A DNA stretch of 64,000 nt, taken from positions 8,191,051 through 8,255,050 of the forward strand of contig CM119264.1 of assembly GCA_051294375.1 (NCBI GenBank), given 5' to 3'. Shown here in pieces: positions 1 to 11,657 of this stretch (the first letter of the stretch is position 1; every line of letters begins with the position of its first letter). The stretch is from Paraspadella gotoi (Eukaryota; Chaetognatha). Both the position numbers and the translations under genes were made by a program. The notes beneath the pieces were generated by a model. It had not been told where the DNA came from. It did no database searches and worked only from the letters and a program-made list of their open reading frames with translations.

Positions 1-52
1 ACAAAATCTGCAATTGCAATCGTCGAAATCGTCTTCTTCGTAATCATTATTG

Positions 53-480
53 TTATCGTCGTCGTCGTCGTCGTCGTTTCCTCGATCGCCAGTCGTGCTT
101 TTCCGCTTCCGTGGATAAAGACTCCCGCCGCCATTTGCTTCGAGATCGAGTCTCGACCTCCATTTGGGTCTCAGTCTCGATCCTTCGTCTTCGAATCCGA
201 GTCTCGATCCTCGACTCGAGTCTCTTCCCGTTTCCCTTTCGTTTCGACGCCACAACCAAAGGACTTTGGCGGATCCGTGGCGTCGCGCGGCGTCGTCCAT
301 CACATCGTCGTCGTCGCCGGCGTTGCTTTTCCGCTTTCTGCATTGACGTCGATTCAGATCAACGCCAACGCGCCATTGTTGACGCTCTTTGACGCCGCGA
401 GAGTGCTCGCTATTTTCGCGGCGCCGCCGATAGAGGGACGGGGCGTCGACGACGTCGATGGAAGCGCTGATGTGGGACGG
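53..480. other. CpG-rich cryptic low-complexity tract
   Basis: GC-rich sequence built from CGT trinucleotides and imperfect GAGTCTCGATCC-like words around 135-225. Several frames are open on both strands, giving Arg/Glu- or Ser-rich translations, but this follows from the simple composition. No start, splice site or family feature singles out a gene here. Confidence 0.5.
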
Positions 481-487
481 GGAATGG

Positions 488-685
<198 letters not shown>

Positions 686-699
686 GTTACCTTCGAGGC

Positions 700-897
700 G
701 ATCGTCCCAGATTCGCCTTTTTGACGCGGAAAAAGGAGGAAGAAGAAAAGGAGGAGGAGGAGGAAGAAGAAGAGGAAGAGGGAGAGAGAGAGGGAGAGGA
801 AGAAGGTGGAGGGGAAATAGTTGCGTTTCTGACGGGAGACGAAAACAGGCGCTGATTCGTCGTCGTCGCTGTCGTCGTCGTCGCTGTCGTCGTCGTC
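700..897 (-). CDS. possible Asp/Ser-rich exon (weak)
   Basis: On the minus strand a plausible 3' splice site (GGTGACAG) at 898-905 is followed by an open frame with three Asp blocks separated by Ser, then Glu-Ser-Ala-Pro-Val-Phe and a Pro/Leu-rich stretch. The Asp blocks come from a (CGT)n repeat. Arg- and Thr-rich readings in the other frames are equally open, so the repeat alone could explain the signal. Confidence 0.2.
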
Positions 898-929
898 CTG
901 TCACCGACAGTTGAGTTGGACGTCGACCT

Positions 930-1900
930 GAAATTCAAAAAAAAAAGTTAATTTACGTCGAAAGAGAAAAACAAAACAACAAGAAACGAAAAATCAAATC
1001 CTTTCACTCAACTTTTACCCTTACATCCAAAACAAAATTATATTTAAATTATTACAATAACTTTACATAATCTTTAAGGTGTTGGTATTTCGTACTTTTA
1101 CTTTTAAAAGGATTTTTATGATTACTGACATCCAATGACTGATCTCTGAAAGTTAGATTGGTGAAAGACTAATCAACCGTCAGTTCGTGACGACGACGCA
1201 AAACTGAGATTTTTCGAGCGGAAATGCGATTTCCAGCGTCGCGTCTCGCGTCACTCACGCCGTTATCGTCGCCACGCCTACTTTCCATTCCGGTCAAACC
1301 GGAAATAATGGACGGGTACAGAATCAAAGGCGGTTAATGCTAGGATCGTGCGACAGTTCGTCGCTTATGTGTCATGTGCTATTAATACTGATTTAATATT
1401 TATTTATGGTTTATGATTTATGCGCGATTGTAAAGCGAGAGTTCGATGGTCATCAACCCTATTGCGAGTCAATTTTAAATTTAAATTTGAATACATTCAA
1501 GTTAAAAAGTTAAGTTAAAAAAGTTTAAAATAATTATGAAAGAGAAAGAGAGAGAGAGTCTGGATATGAACGATTCTCGTTAGGAGGCGCCAGGATTCGC
1601 GACGGGGGAATTTCTACTTTTTTTATGATTAAAATTGTTTTGGTTTTGGTTTCCGCCGCAAGATTCTCTCTGGTCTCTTTTTTTTTCACTCCTCTCCTAT
1701 TCTTCTTTTTTTTCTTAATTAAAACAAAGCCAAAATAACAAAAAATCGGTTATTAACAGGGATAAAGTTTAATATAATTTTCTAAAAGTTAGTTCAACTC
1801 GATTTTTTCCTTCATTCTCTTGTCTCCTTTTTTTGACTCTCTCTGGTTCCTTGTTTGCGTTTTGTTTGTTTTGCTTTCTTCATCGTCTCCCCCAATCTAA
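930..1900. other. intergenic or intronic stretch, no gene seen
   Basis: Mostly AT-rich with poly-T runs. A CpG-rich patch at about 1190-1320 holds an inverted pair of ETS-like half sites at 1287-1303 (TTCCGG, 5-base spacer, CCGGAA) and could be a promoter or enhancer. No reading frame with coding character was found. Confidence 0.5.
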
Positions 1901-1906
1901 AGCTTT

Positions 1907-1907
<1 letters not shown>

Positions 1908-1982
<75 letters not shown>
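1908..1982. repeat. (CT)n microsatellite
   Basis: A nearly perfect CT run of about 37 units, directly upstream on the plus strand of a possible exon at 2005-2130. It could serve as an extended polypyrimidine tract. Confidence 0.95.
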
Positions 1983-1985
<3 letters not shown>

Positions 1986-2004
1986 GGTCCTTGTGGTCGG
2001 CGAG

Positions 2005-2130
2005 ACGCAACATCGTTTTGTCCCTGCATGGAAAATGCATGATTCTGCGCGAAGGCGGGAAACGAGCCAATGGAAGTCCACGGGGAGAGAGAAGAGAAAA
2101 AAGAAAAAGGGTAGAAGGAGAAAAGAATAA
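2005..2130 (+). CDS. possible terminal exon, basic C-terminus
   Basis: After the (CT)n tract a candidate acceptor (GGTCGGCGAG) precedes an open frame of about 41 codons ending in TAA at 2128-2130. It begins TQHRFVPAWKMHDSARRR and ends in a Lys/Arg-rich tail. The first half has mixed composition and does not look like simple repeat; the basic tail follows from purine-rich sequence. The same frame also runs upstream through the CT run as Leu-Ser repeats to 1855, which I do not think is translated. No family recognised. Confidence 0.3.
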   Translation, partial: TQHRFVPAWKMHDSARRRETSQWKSTGREKRKKKKGRRRKE

Positions 2131-2590
2131 AGAGAGAGAGAACAATATTAAGAGGATTATGAAGAGAAGCAAAAAATGAGGCGGCAGAAAAAAATTTATG
2201 GAGGCCGAGAAACTTTCCAACTGGAAAGTGAGAAATTTTCTGAATTTTCTGAATTTAAAAAAAGCCGGAGGGTGACAAACTCGAATTAATTTTAAAATTG
2301 AAAAAATAGAAAAAACCTCATTGGCGTCTTTTTTTTTTAGGTTTTCTTTTTCTTTTATAACTTTTCTCACCTTGGACGTAGATTTAAATTACGCCTAAAA
2401 GTTTATATCTAAAATCGCTCTGATTCTTCGTCTGTTTGTTTCCTTTTTTTTACCTATCAAAATTTCAATTTTTATCCCCGGATATCATTTTATCATAAAA
2501 TAAGAAATCCTAGGAAGAAGAGAGAAACGGGAGAGGATAAAAGCGGCAGCGAGTTCGGCATTGACAGGATAATTCACCGGCAGCGCGGGT
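2131..2590. other. no gene seen
   Basis: Purine-rich then AT-rich sequence with poly-A and poly-T runs. No supported coding frame or structured element. Confidence 0.5.
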
Positions 2591-2593
2591 GAG

Positions 2594-2720
2594 GTTCGCC
2601 GGAAAAAGAGCGAATGTTGATGAGGCTGAAGCCGGGACTGCGGCGGGAGCGGCTGAAGCTGCGGCGGGAGCGGTCGAGGCTGCAGCAGAGTCGGAGAGGT
2701 GGGACTCGGAGAGAAACTCA
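2594..2720 (+). CDS. possible Ala/Glu-rich exon
   Basis: Open plus-strand frame containing DEAEAGTAAGAAEAAAGAVE and ending at a plausible donor AAG|GTGGGC at 2720/2721. It overlaps an imperfect minisatellite of roughly 21-24 bases at 2625-2695, which makes Ala/Glu repeats, so coding is uncertain; a Pro/Leu-rich frame is open on the other strand. Strong donor-like sequences (GAG|GTAAGG near 3476 and AAG|GTAAGT near 3535) lie downstream on the same strand and would suit a plus-strand gene ending at 3968. Confidence 0.22.
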
Positions 2721-3150
2721 AAGGTGGGCGTTAGAAGAAGAAAAGAGATGATGGAGGAGGTAGAGAGGAAGAGAGGGAGGATGAGGAGGATGAAGGGAGT
2801 GAGGATTAGAAGGAGAGATAGTGAAAAGAATGAAGGGGGGAGGATAGAATATGGTAAAGAAGAATAGAAATAGGAGAGAGAAGGAGCGAGAGAAAAGGAA
2901 TCGAAGAAAGTTGAAGAATAAAAAAATAAAAACGGGAAGCAGTTCTTTATAAAAAAAATGGAGGAAGGAAAGAGGAAAAGGAAACGGAGGAAGAGGAGGA
3001 CTGGGTGGGCGTGGCTGAGATTTCAATCACAATAGATACCAAAAAATGGGGGAAATAAAAGAATAAAAGACGCAACGAATTCCGAGGCCAAAAAGTTATG
3101 GCGCCTGGGGACCCCGCGCGCTTGTGTGTGCATGGTGTAGGATGAAGAGA

Positions 3151-3273
<123 letters not shown>

Positions 3274-3845
3274 TTTTTTTCGCTCTCTCTCCCTCTCTCT
3301 AAATTTTTTTCCTCCACTTTTTCGAAGGGAAAGATTAAAGAGTTTTCCGGAAGGGAGAGATTGAAAGAGAGCGAAAGTGGGAGCGAGACCCGGAAGACGC
3401 ATTAATCACGGCTTCCGAGTCACTTTCTAATTAAGGACGGAAGCGGAAAAGAGAGGAATATCGAGGGGAAAGGGGAGGTAAGGATTTTGGGCTCCGGAAC
3501 AAAGAAAAGACATTTAAGGTGAGGTAGAGGCGAAGGTAAGTTCATCGGCGAAGAAACGAGAACTTTCCTTTTTGTTTCTTGAATCGCGATTCGAATTCAG
3601 TCGCACCTTTTGTTTCCTTTATTTTTTAATTTCTTTTGTTTTTGTTTTTGTTCGTTTTATTTTTTTTCACATTTTCTTTCTTGTACCAAATAATTTGAAT
3701 AATTTCAATAACCGTAACTATAAGAGATATAGATTATCGAGCTTGCCGTCTCAGAAATTCTTGACGGATGCTACTGCACCTATAATTTGAATGAAATCAT
3801 TAAAAAACAAATAAAAAAATAAACTCATCAAAAAATCTTATTCAG

Positions 3846-3968
3846 AAGGAAGAGCAGCGATCAAAAAGAAAGATGCAAGCTGCTGCAGCTTTTGGAATTT
3901 TCTCTCCTCAAGGCAACCAATATTTAAGGCAACTTTTCAATGAGCAAAAAGAGCGGATCGGTCGCTAA
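3846..3968 (+). CDS. terminal coding exon, unknown protein
   Basis: A 3' splice site (AATCTTATTCAG, ends at 3845) is followed by 40 sense codons and TAA at 3966-3968. The translation begins KEEQRSKRKMQAAAAFGIFS and ends NEQKERIGR: charged, helix-prone, not low complexity, with mixed codon use. This is one of the more convincing exons in the first 20 kb. Upstream exons are not certain; the candidate at 2594-2720 and donors near 3476 and 3535 lie on the same strand. I do not recognise the family. Confidence 0.45.
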   Translation, partial: KEEQRSKRKMQAAAAFGIFSPQGNQYLRQLFNEQKERIGR

Positions 3969-4172
3969 TTTAAGATTTGATGCAAAGTGATTAATATTTT
4001 CACGTCAGTCTTAACTCAGGACAAGGAAGACCAGTTTAGACAGAATCGGTTCAGGATATTCAGGTTCGGTTGGACAGGATTCCGTTGAGAGTATGAAGAG
4101 AATATTTTTACATATTTTGACTTCAGCTCTGATCTCGATAAAGGAGGGTGTTACGAGAGAGGGTGAGAGAGA

Positions 4173-4220
<48 letters not shown>

Positions 4221-4441
4221 GAGAGAGAGAAAGTTAAAGACGGAATATTAATTAGAAAAAAATTTTAATTTTACGTTCGCGCAAAAAGTTTCGCATTTTT
4301 TAAAAGTTCCTCGATATGAATGGCAAAATAATTCTAAGGATTCTTTACTGATCTGTCAAGGTTAACGTTCTCTCTATTTCGCGGGTGGAAACTAACTTTT
4401 CTTCTGATGACAATTAATTCTTTTCGAAACCTGTCAATTTT
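3969..4441. other. gap between exons, (GA)n tract and weak frames
   Basis: Contains a GA/GGGTGA run at 4155-4231. On the minus strand below that run an open stretch of about 41 codons (starts IRAEVKICKNILFILSTES, TAA near 4012) follows an AG, and a plus frame QDKEDQFRQNRFRIFRFGW is open near 4016-4090. They overlap, so at most one is real; I call neither. Confidence 0.35.
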
Positions 4442-4505
4442 CTAAGCAACTCTTTTTTCAAGTTTGGTTGTCATAAAAAGTCCAGGTAAAGATACTCCTC
4501 CCTGC

Positions 4506-4543
<38 letters not shown>

Positions 4544-4619
4544 CATCGTCGTCGTCATGTCACTCTCCGAGCTCCAGTTCGTCAGGTGTTGCCGGGTTTT
4601 TTGGTCATTTGCTTTCCTT
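4442..4619 (-). CDS. Asp-run terminal exon, unknown protein
   Basis: On the minus strand an acceptor TTTATTGACAG ends at 4620, followed (phase 1) by RKANDQKTRQHLTNWSSESD, then Met/Thr, a run of 12 Asp, and a short tail ending LEKRVA with TAG at 4442-4444. The Asp run is the (CGT)n repeat at 4507-4541 read as GAC; the flanks are ordinary sequence with high complexity, which argues for a real exon. Family not recognised; acidic runs of this kind are common in nuclear proteins, but location is only inferred. Confidence 0.4.
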
Positions 4620-4831
4620 CTGTCAATAAATCAGTGGAAACCGAAAGTAATTTTTAACCGAAACAGAGAAACCGAAAAACAAAGGATTGTTGTTCCCAGT
4701 TCTTTTTTGTCGTTGTTGTGGTCCTTGTTGTCTAGGTTAGTGAGTAGTTAGTGTTTTGGTGTTTTTTATAGCTATATAACTCTCTAAAGTATATAATATT
4801 TTTAATATTTCTTCTCTATTTGTTTTTTTTT

Positions 4832-4836
4832 GTTTT

Positions 4837-4928
<92 letters not shown>

Positions 4929-4931
4929 TCG
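4832..4931. repeat. (CTTT)n microsatellite
   Basis: About 25 uninterrupted CTTT units in a wider pyrimidine-rich block (4800-5000). Lys/Glu-Arg frames on the minus strand are by-products of the repeat. Confidence 0.95.
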
Positions 4932-5276
4932 TCCTCTCTTTCTTTCTTTGTTTCTTTTTTTTCCTTTTTCCTTTTTCTCTTTAATTTTCTTTTTGTCTTT
5001 TTGTAAAAGAAAAAAAAAGGAAAGAAAACGTGAGCGGCTAGTGAAGAAAAATGATGGCAGGCTTCCAGCGAGAGTCGTTTGTGTTTTGGACAGGCGCAAA
5101 ACAAATGAGAGAGAGAATGAGTGAGAGGGAGAGTGAGTGAGAGAGAGAGAGAGAGGGCAAGGGAGACGGCAAAGAAACTCCCCCACCCGGCAAATGAATT
5201 ATGCTAATTTTCATTCCGCTTTTTACTTCCGATAAAAAATCTTGATTTCATTACCGAAAGAAAGACACCAGAGATG

Positions 5277-5301
5277 NNNNNNNNNNNNNNNNNNNNNNNN
5301 N
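5277..5301. other. assembly gap, 25 N
   Basis: Exactly 25 N, the same length as gaps at 22420, 34818, 48238, 55325, 59726 and 60776, as a gap-filling program would leave. It marks the left limit of the 5.3-12.0 kb inverted repeat. Confidence 0.9.
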
Positions 5302-8109
5302 AAACGGAGAGGACGATCGGTCCTTCTCAACCCTCCTCCCACAGTTTCAACTATTGTTGATGTCTAAATTGTCATTACAATTTCTACTCCTTTTCAACTT
5401 CGAGTTTCTACTGTTTTTTGTTGTTTTTTTTTTCTTATCCAATTTTTCGTCAGGATTCCGTTTTCTTTTTCTCTCTTCGCGTTTTCCATTTCGCTTTTTC
5501 GCTTCGGCCCCCCCCGACCCGAATTTCTTCTTCTTTTACCCAGTATTCTTGATATTATTTTGATATTTTTTATTATATTTTAAAATATCGTGATTCGTTT
5601 TCAGCAACAGTTTTTATAAGGAATTAATTAGAAGAAGGAAGAATAAAACAAGAAGAAAGAAAGAATGAATGAAGAAAAAGAAAATGAAAAGAAAGAAAGA
5701 AGAAAGAAAGAAGAAAGAAAGAAAAAGTAAAAAAGAAAGAAAAGAAAGAAAGAAAGAAAGAAGAAAGAAAGAAAAAGAGAGAGGAGAGCAAAGAAAAATA
5801 GAGTTAGACAAAAAGATATATAAGTGAGATATAGAGAAGAGAGTGAGACCGAGAGACAGAGACAAGGAGACATAGAAAGACAGAGACTGAGAGAAAGAGA
5901 CTGAGAGACAAACAGACAGAACAATTACGCCCCGTTCTGCGGATTCGAGTTAATCATCTTTCTCGGTCCACTCATTCTCTCGTGTCGAGATTTATTTTCG
6001 TCTCTCTCTCTCTCTCTCTCTCTCATCTCCTTGTTATTTCAAAATCCTCCACAGACTTATCAACTTTTTTCTTTTCGTCGTCGATTCGTATTTTTATCCG
6101 ACCGGTCTCCGTCGCCATTATGCAAATTTTATTGGCTCCAACCATAAACAGGGTCGCCGGCATAAAAAGAACATCATCAACGAAGGTTGCCATGGGGACC
6201 GGATAGATAGAGAGGAAGATGATGACGACGGACGACGACGACGACGATGGAGTATAGACTGAATCGTTAAAACGTATCGGTCATCGCCGTCAATGTGGAG
6301 TCGCCCGAGGGAGGAGGAGGAGGAGGAGGAGGTGATGGGGCAGAAGGAGGCTGGAGTGAGACCCCGACGATTTTCCCCATCACTCGTTGATGGAGAAGAC
6401 GATGATGACGACGAAAATATGACACCGACAACAACGTTATTGATATAAAGTATTGAAAAGAAGTTGGAAAGAATTCATTTTGCTTTGGAGAAAAGAAGCG
6501 AAGACGACGACGACGACGACGATGACGACGAGAGAGAAACTTAAAGAGTCGGAACTCCAATCACTGTCATTTGTTTTTGTTTTAATGTTTGATTTATCTT
6601 TTTACATAATTATTTGTTTTATTTATGTATTCCTTTGAGTTATTTCAGGTTCCCTTCTTTACTCTTAACTACGACTAACGTGACAACAATTTTTTCCATC
6701 TTCCTTTAACGTGACATCAATTTTGCCATCTTCCTTTAACGTGACATCAATTTTTGCCATCTTCTTTTAACGTGACATCAATTTTGGCCATCTTCCTTTA
6801 AACGTGACATCAATTTTGCCATCTTCTCTTTAACGTAAATATTTATTTAGATGCCATGTTCGTTCTTGGCCATTTTCACTGCGTGTCATCTCCTACTTTC
6901 CCTTTTGCCATAACCTCTCTTTTTTTACCACTTCTCCTTTTCTTCTTTTCTCCCGAATAAGTTGTGATGAGGTGTATACGTATTCCAAAAAATTTCAGAC
7001 TTTTTTTCGATCTTCTGGGCTCTTGTCTTTCTCGTCCTTTTGTGCCTTCTCTTTCTGTTCGCCTCAACTCACCCCCTTTGTCCTTCTAGATCTTATTTAC
7101 ATCCTCTTTGTCTTCCTTGTCTTCTTTCCATCGTTTACCTCCGCTTCTATTTGTCCTCGTTTTCTCATCATCTTTCGTATTCATTGTTCCTCCTCATTTC
7201 ATGGTTTTCTTTGTCCTTCCATTCTCCCCATCTCCTCGCTTTCTTTGTTCCTTTCCCTCATCCTCTTCATTCGTCTTTCTTTGTCCTCATCTTCATCTTT
7301 CCCGATCTCCTTGTCCTCCAATTAAGTTTCTCCTCTTCATCTCAAACATCCTGCGCTTTCATTTTTTTTAATCGTTTCTTTTCTCATCTGTCATTTAATT
7401 TTTATTCTCGACTATATAGTAAGAATTTGCAAACTAATCGTCCCATACAACTTGCGCAAGTTAATAGCAAGGCAAACAACAACGGAAGAAAAACGAAAAT
7501 CTGATTGATGTGATTTTGGTCTACTTTTTTTAAAGTCATTTTTAGTACTACTACATATCTGAAAAAAGTAGCCACTAGTTTAGCTTTAAATACATTATTA
7601 TTTCTTTTTAACTATGATTGGTGGCAAGAAAAATTTGAATTGGTTTTAACTAGTAGGTTTTCTTTTCTTTATTATTATAATTAATAACCGATATAATGGC
7701 GTATGAATGCATCAAATGTTTAAGTGAATATCATTTTTTGGAATGCGGCAGAGCTTCAGATTCTGATTTGTACCATTTTGGCTATTTTGAAGGTTGATGT
7801 TGAAATGACCCTTTTTCTTAAGTCAGAGTCCTCAAAATGAATTGGAAAAAGTGATTTCCAATAGGTAAGTGTTGATGACTCTTCTTTTTCTGACGGATGT
7901 TTACAATATAGTATTGACAAATCATAATGGAAATTAAATATATAAAAGGGTTGACAATAAATTTCTTTCCTTTTTTATAAAAATTACTTTTTTAATTGCT
8001 GCCAAATATTCTATTTTAATAATAAATATGAAACAATATATCTTTTTTTGTTGGTCTCTCTCCTTCTCGCTTTCTCTCTCTCTCTCTCTCTCCTCTCTCT
8101 CGTCTCTCT

Positions 8110-8162
<53 letters not shown>

Positions 8163-8619
8163 CCTCTCTCCCTTGAAATCCAATCTTTCGAATTATCCCA
8201 CATTAATTTATTTCCCATTCTTTCCTTTTTATTCTTCCATTTCCTTTTTTATTCCCTTTCATCCTCCCATTTCTTTTTTCTTTTCTTTACTTTTTCATTC
8301 CATCTTTTCTTTTCTTTTCCTTTCTTTTTCTTTTCTTTTCATTTATTTTCTTTTTATGAATCAAACTGCGGTTTTGAGCCCAAAATAACGTCAAGACTTC
8401 TGAATCTTTTATTTCCTGTGATTTATGGATATTATTTGTTCGAACTCTTATTTCGATTACTTTGAAACAAATTATTTAAAAAATAGGGAAAAACAAAATT
8501 CACAATGATGGTTTTAAACCTGAAAATTTTACTAATTCTATTTAGACAATGTTGAAACTACTAGTATATTTATTAACTAATAAAACATATCCAGTGTAGA
8601 GGCATCTTATCGAATAATC
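5302..8619 (+). repeat. left arm of giant inverted repeat
   Basis: Reverse-complementary to 8747-12021 along its whole length. Checkpoints: the promoter-like patch at 6120-6199 matches 11149-11229, the 30-base minisatellite at about 6675-6835 matches 10531-10681, and the segment CAGTGTAGAGGCATCTTATC at 8593-8612 matches 8755-8774. This arm carries scattered 1-base indels relative to the right arm and appears to be the less accurate copy. Reading frames here are broken versions of those in the right arm. Confidence 0.9.
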
Positions 8620-8746
<127 letters not shown>

Positions 8747-10039
8747 ATTATTCGGATAAGATGCCTCTACACTGGATATGTTTTATTAGTTAATAAATAT
8801 ACTAGTAGTTTCAACATTGTCGTAAATAGAATTAGAAAATTTTCATGTTTAAAACCATCATTGTGAATTTTGTTTTTCCCTATTTTTTAAATTAATTTGT
8901 TTCAAAGTAATCGAAATAAGAGTTCGAACAAATAAATATCCATAAATCACAGGAAATAAAAGATTCAGAAGTCTTGACGTTTTTTTGGGCTCAAAACCGC
9001 ATTTGATTCATAAAAAGAAAATAAATGAAAAGAAAAGAAAAAAAGGAAAAGAAAAGAAAAGAGGAATGAAAAAGTAAAGAAAAGAAAAAAGAAAATGGAG
9101 GATGAGAAGGGAATAAAAAAGGAAATGGAAGAATAAAAGGAAAGAATGGGGAAATAAATTAATGTGGGATAATTCGAAAGATTGGAATTTCAAAAAGGAG
9201 AAGGAGAGAGGAGAGAGAGATGAGAGAGAGAGAGAGAGAGAGAGAAGAGAGAGAGAGAAGAGGAGAGAGAGAGAGAGAGGAGAGAGAGAGAGGAGAGAAA
9301 GCGAGAGGAGAGAGACCAACAAAAAAAGATATATTGTTTTCAGTATTTATTATTAAAATAGAATATTTGGCAGCAATTAAAAAAGTATTTTTATAAAAAA
9401 GGAAAGCAAATTTATTGTCAACCCTTTTATATATTTAATTCCATTATGATTTTGTCAATACTATATTGTAAACATCCGTCAGAAAAAGAAGAGTCATCAA
9501 CACTTACCTTTGGAAATCACTTTTTCCCAATTCCATTTTGAGACTCTGACTTAAGAAAAAGGGTCATTCACATCAACTTCAAAATAGGCCAAAATGGTAC
9601 AAATTCAGAAATCTGAGCTCCTGCCGATTCCAAAAATGTATTCACTTTAAACATTTGATGCATTCTACGCCATTTTATATCGGTTTTAATTATAATATAA
9701 AAGAAAAGAAACCTACTAGTTAAACCAATTCAAATTTTTCTTGCACCAATCATAGTTAAAAAAGAAATAATAATGTATTTAAAGCTAACTAGTGGCTACT
9801 TTTTTTCAGTGTAGTAGTACTAAAAAATGAACTTTAAAAAAGTAGACCAAAATCAATCAATCAGATTTTCGTTTTTCTTCGGTTGTTGTTTGCCTTGCCT
9901 ATTAACTGCCAAGTGTATGGGACGATTAGTTTGCAAATTCTTACTATATAGTCGAGAATATAAAAATTAAAATGACAGATGAGAAAAGAAACGATAAAAA
10001 AAATGAAGCGCAGGATGTTTGAGATGAAGAGGAAACTTA

Positions 10040-10213
10040 ATTGGAGGACAAGGAGATCGGGAAAGATGAAGATGAGGACAAAGAAGACGAAGAAGAGGAT
10101 GAGGAGAAGGACAAAGAAAGCGAGGAAGAGGTGGAGAATGAGAAGGACAAAGAAAACCATGAGAATGAGGAGGACAATGAATACGAAGATGATGAGAAAA
10201 ACGAGGACAAATA
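10040..10213 (+). other. acidic purine-rich tract, GACAAAGAA-like words
   Basis: Plus-strand frame of 57 codons of Glu, Asp and Lys with occasional His, Tyr and Val, ending in TAG at 10211-10213. It is made of degenerate GACAAAGAA/GATGAGGAG words, so it may be cryptic simple sequence rather than an exon. A further short Asp/Lys frame continues to about 10289. Confidence 0.3.
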
Positions 10214-10530
10214 GAAGCGAGGTAAACGATGAAAAAGAAGACAAGGAAGACAAAGAGGATGTAAAAAGATCTAGAAGGACAAAGGGGTGAGTTGAGGCGA
10301 ACAGAAAGAGAAGGACAAAAAGGACGAGAAAGGACAAGAGCCCAGAAGATCGAAAAAAAGTCTGAAATTTTTTTGGAATACGTATCACCTCATCACAACT
10401 TATTCGGGGAGAAAAGGAAGAAAAGGGAGAAGTGGTAAAAAAGAGAGGTTATGGCAAAAGGGGAAAAGTAGGAGATGACACGCAGTGAAAATGGCCAAGA
10501 AACGAACATGGCATCTAAATAATATTTACG

Positions 10531-10681
10531 TTAAAGGAAGATGGCAAAATTGATGTCACGTTAAAGGAAGATGGCAAAATTGATGTCACGTTAAAGGAAG
10601 ATGGCAAAATTGATGTCACGTTAAAGGAAGATGGCAAAATTGATGTCACGTTAAAGGAAGATGGAAAAAATTGTTGTCACG
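10531..10681. repeat. 30-bp minisatellite, five units
   Basis: Head-to-tail 30-base units starting TTAAAGGAAGATGGCAAAAT and ending TGATGTCACG, at 10531, 10561, 10591, 10621 and 10651. The first four are identical; the fifth is a variant. The left-arm counterpart (about 6675-6835) has the same five units with homopolymer length differences. Confidence 0.95.
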
Positions 10682-10747
10682 TTAGTCGTAGTTAAGAGAA
10701 AAGGGGAACCTGAAATAACTCAAAGGAATACATAAATAAACAAATAA

Positions 10748-10999
10748 TTATGTAAAAAGATAAATCAAACATAAAAACAAAAACAAATGACAGTGATTGG
10801 AGTTCCGACTCTTTAAGTTTCTCTCGTCGTCGTCATCGTCGTCGTCGTCGTCGTCTTCGCTTCTTTTCTCCAAAAGCAAAATGATTCTTTCCAACTTCTT
10901 TTCAATACTTTTATCAATAACGTTGTTGTCGGTGTCATTTTCGTCGTCATCATCGTCTTCTCCATCAACGAGTGATGGGGAAAATCGTCGGGGTCTCAC
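10748..10999 (-). CDS. acidic Asp-run exon, second part
   Basis: Minus-strand frame of about 83 codons: RPRRFSPSLVDGEDDDDD, an Asn/Asp segment, a short amphipathic helix-like stretch (DKSIEKKLERIILLLEKRSE), a second Asp run of 10 and RNLKSRNSNHCHL. It overlaps by four bases, in the -1 frame, the acidic frame at 10996-11229. Either an intron or a sequence error separates them; the same stop is present in the left arm at about 6357, so a simple indel in one arm does not explain it. Family unknown. The left-arm copy (about 6358-6560, plus strand) is frameshifted. Confidence 0.33.
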   Translation of the reverse strand: MRPRRFSPSLVDGEDDDDDENDTDNNVIDKSIEKKLERIILLLEKRSEDDDDDDDDDDERNLKSRNSNHCHLFLFLCLIYLFT

Positions 11000-11229
11000 T
11001 CCAGCCTCCTTCTGCCATCACCTCCTCCTCCTCCTCCTCCTCCCTCGGGCGACTCCACATTGACGGCGATGACCCGATACGTTTTAACGTCGTCTATCTC
11101 ATCGTCGTCGTCGTCGTCGTCGTCATCATCTTCCTCTCTATCTATCCGGTCCCCATGGCAACCGTCGTTGATGATGTTCTTTTTATGCCGGCGACCCTGT
11201 TTATGGGTTGGAGCCAATAAAATTTGCAT
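10996..11229 (-). CDS. acidic Asp-run protein, N-terminal part
   Basis: Minus-strand ORF from ATG at 11229: MQILLAPTHKQGRRHKKNII, a run of 10 Asp, then EIDDVKTYRVIAVNVESPEG and a Gly run before TGA. The VKTYRVIAVNVESPEG section uses varied codons and looks like real coding sequence. The stop sits in TGGA|GTGAGA, which resembles a splice donor, so the exon may end there and continue elsewhere. The ATG overlaps an octamer-like ATGCAAAT, so the upstream part could instead be promoter. No family recognised. Confidence 0.35.
   Translation of the reverse strand: MQILLAPTHKQGRRHKKNIINDGCHGDRIDREEDDDDDDDDDDEIDDVKTYRVIAVNVESPEGGGGGGGGDGRRRLE
11149..11229 (-). promoter_or_regulatory. octamer, CCAAT and X-box-like cluster
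   Basis: Within 81 bases lie ATTTGCAT (11222-11229, POU octamer), CCAAT (11214-11218) and GTCCCCATGGCAAC (11149-11162, close to the RFX X-box). The same set appears in the inverted copy at 6120-6199. The spacing resembles a compact promoter, but the segment can also be read as coding sequence, so this is only a possibility. Confidence 0.3.
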
Positions 11230-11575
11230 AATGGCGACGGAGACCGTCGGGATAAAAATACAGAATCGACGGACGAAAAAGAAAAAAGTTGATAAGTCTG
11301 TGGAGGATTTTGAAATAACAAGGAGATGAGAGAGAGAGAGAGAGAGAGACGAAAATAAATCTCGACACGAGAGAATGAGTGGACCGAGAAAAGTGATTAA
11401 CTCGAATCCGGCAGAACGGGCGTAATTGTTCTGTCTGTTTGTCTCTCAGTCTCTTTCTCTCAGTCTCTGTCTTTCTATGTCTCTTTGTCTCTGTCTCTCG
11501 GTCTCACTCTCTTTCTCTATATCTCACTTATATATCTTTTTGTCTAACTCTATTTTTCTTTTGCTCTCTCTCTCT

Positions 11576-11578
11576 TTT

Positions 11579-11654
<76 letters not shown>

Positions 11655-11657
11655 TCA
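11576..11657. repeat. (CTTT)n microsatellite
   Basis: About 20 CTTT units. The counterpart in the left arm (about 5645-5790) is broken into irregular GAAA blocks, as expected if one copy is error-rich. Confidence 0.9.

Noticed and set aside
1906-2370. Arg-Glu or Leu-Ser repeat ORFs over GA/CT arrays (here and at 3096-3402, 15002-15427, 16868-17162, 29337-29595, 49862-50165, 61493-61882)
   Set aside because: Dinucleotide repeats are open in several frames by construction. I kept only those with a non-repetitive flank that looks coding.
10531-10681. CRISPR-like array of 30-base repeats
   Set aside because: Units are contiguous with no spacers, and the genome is eukaryotic.
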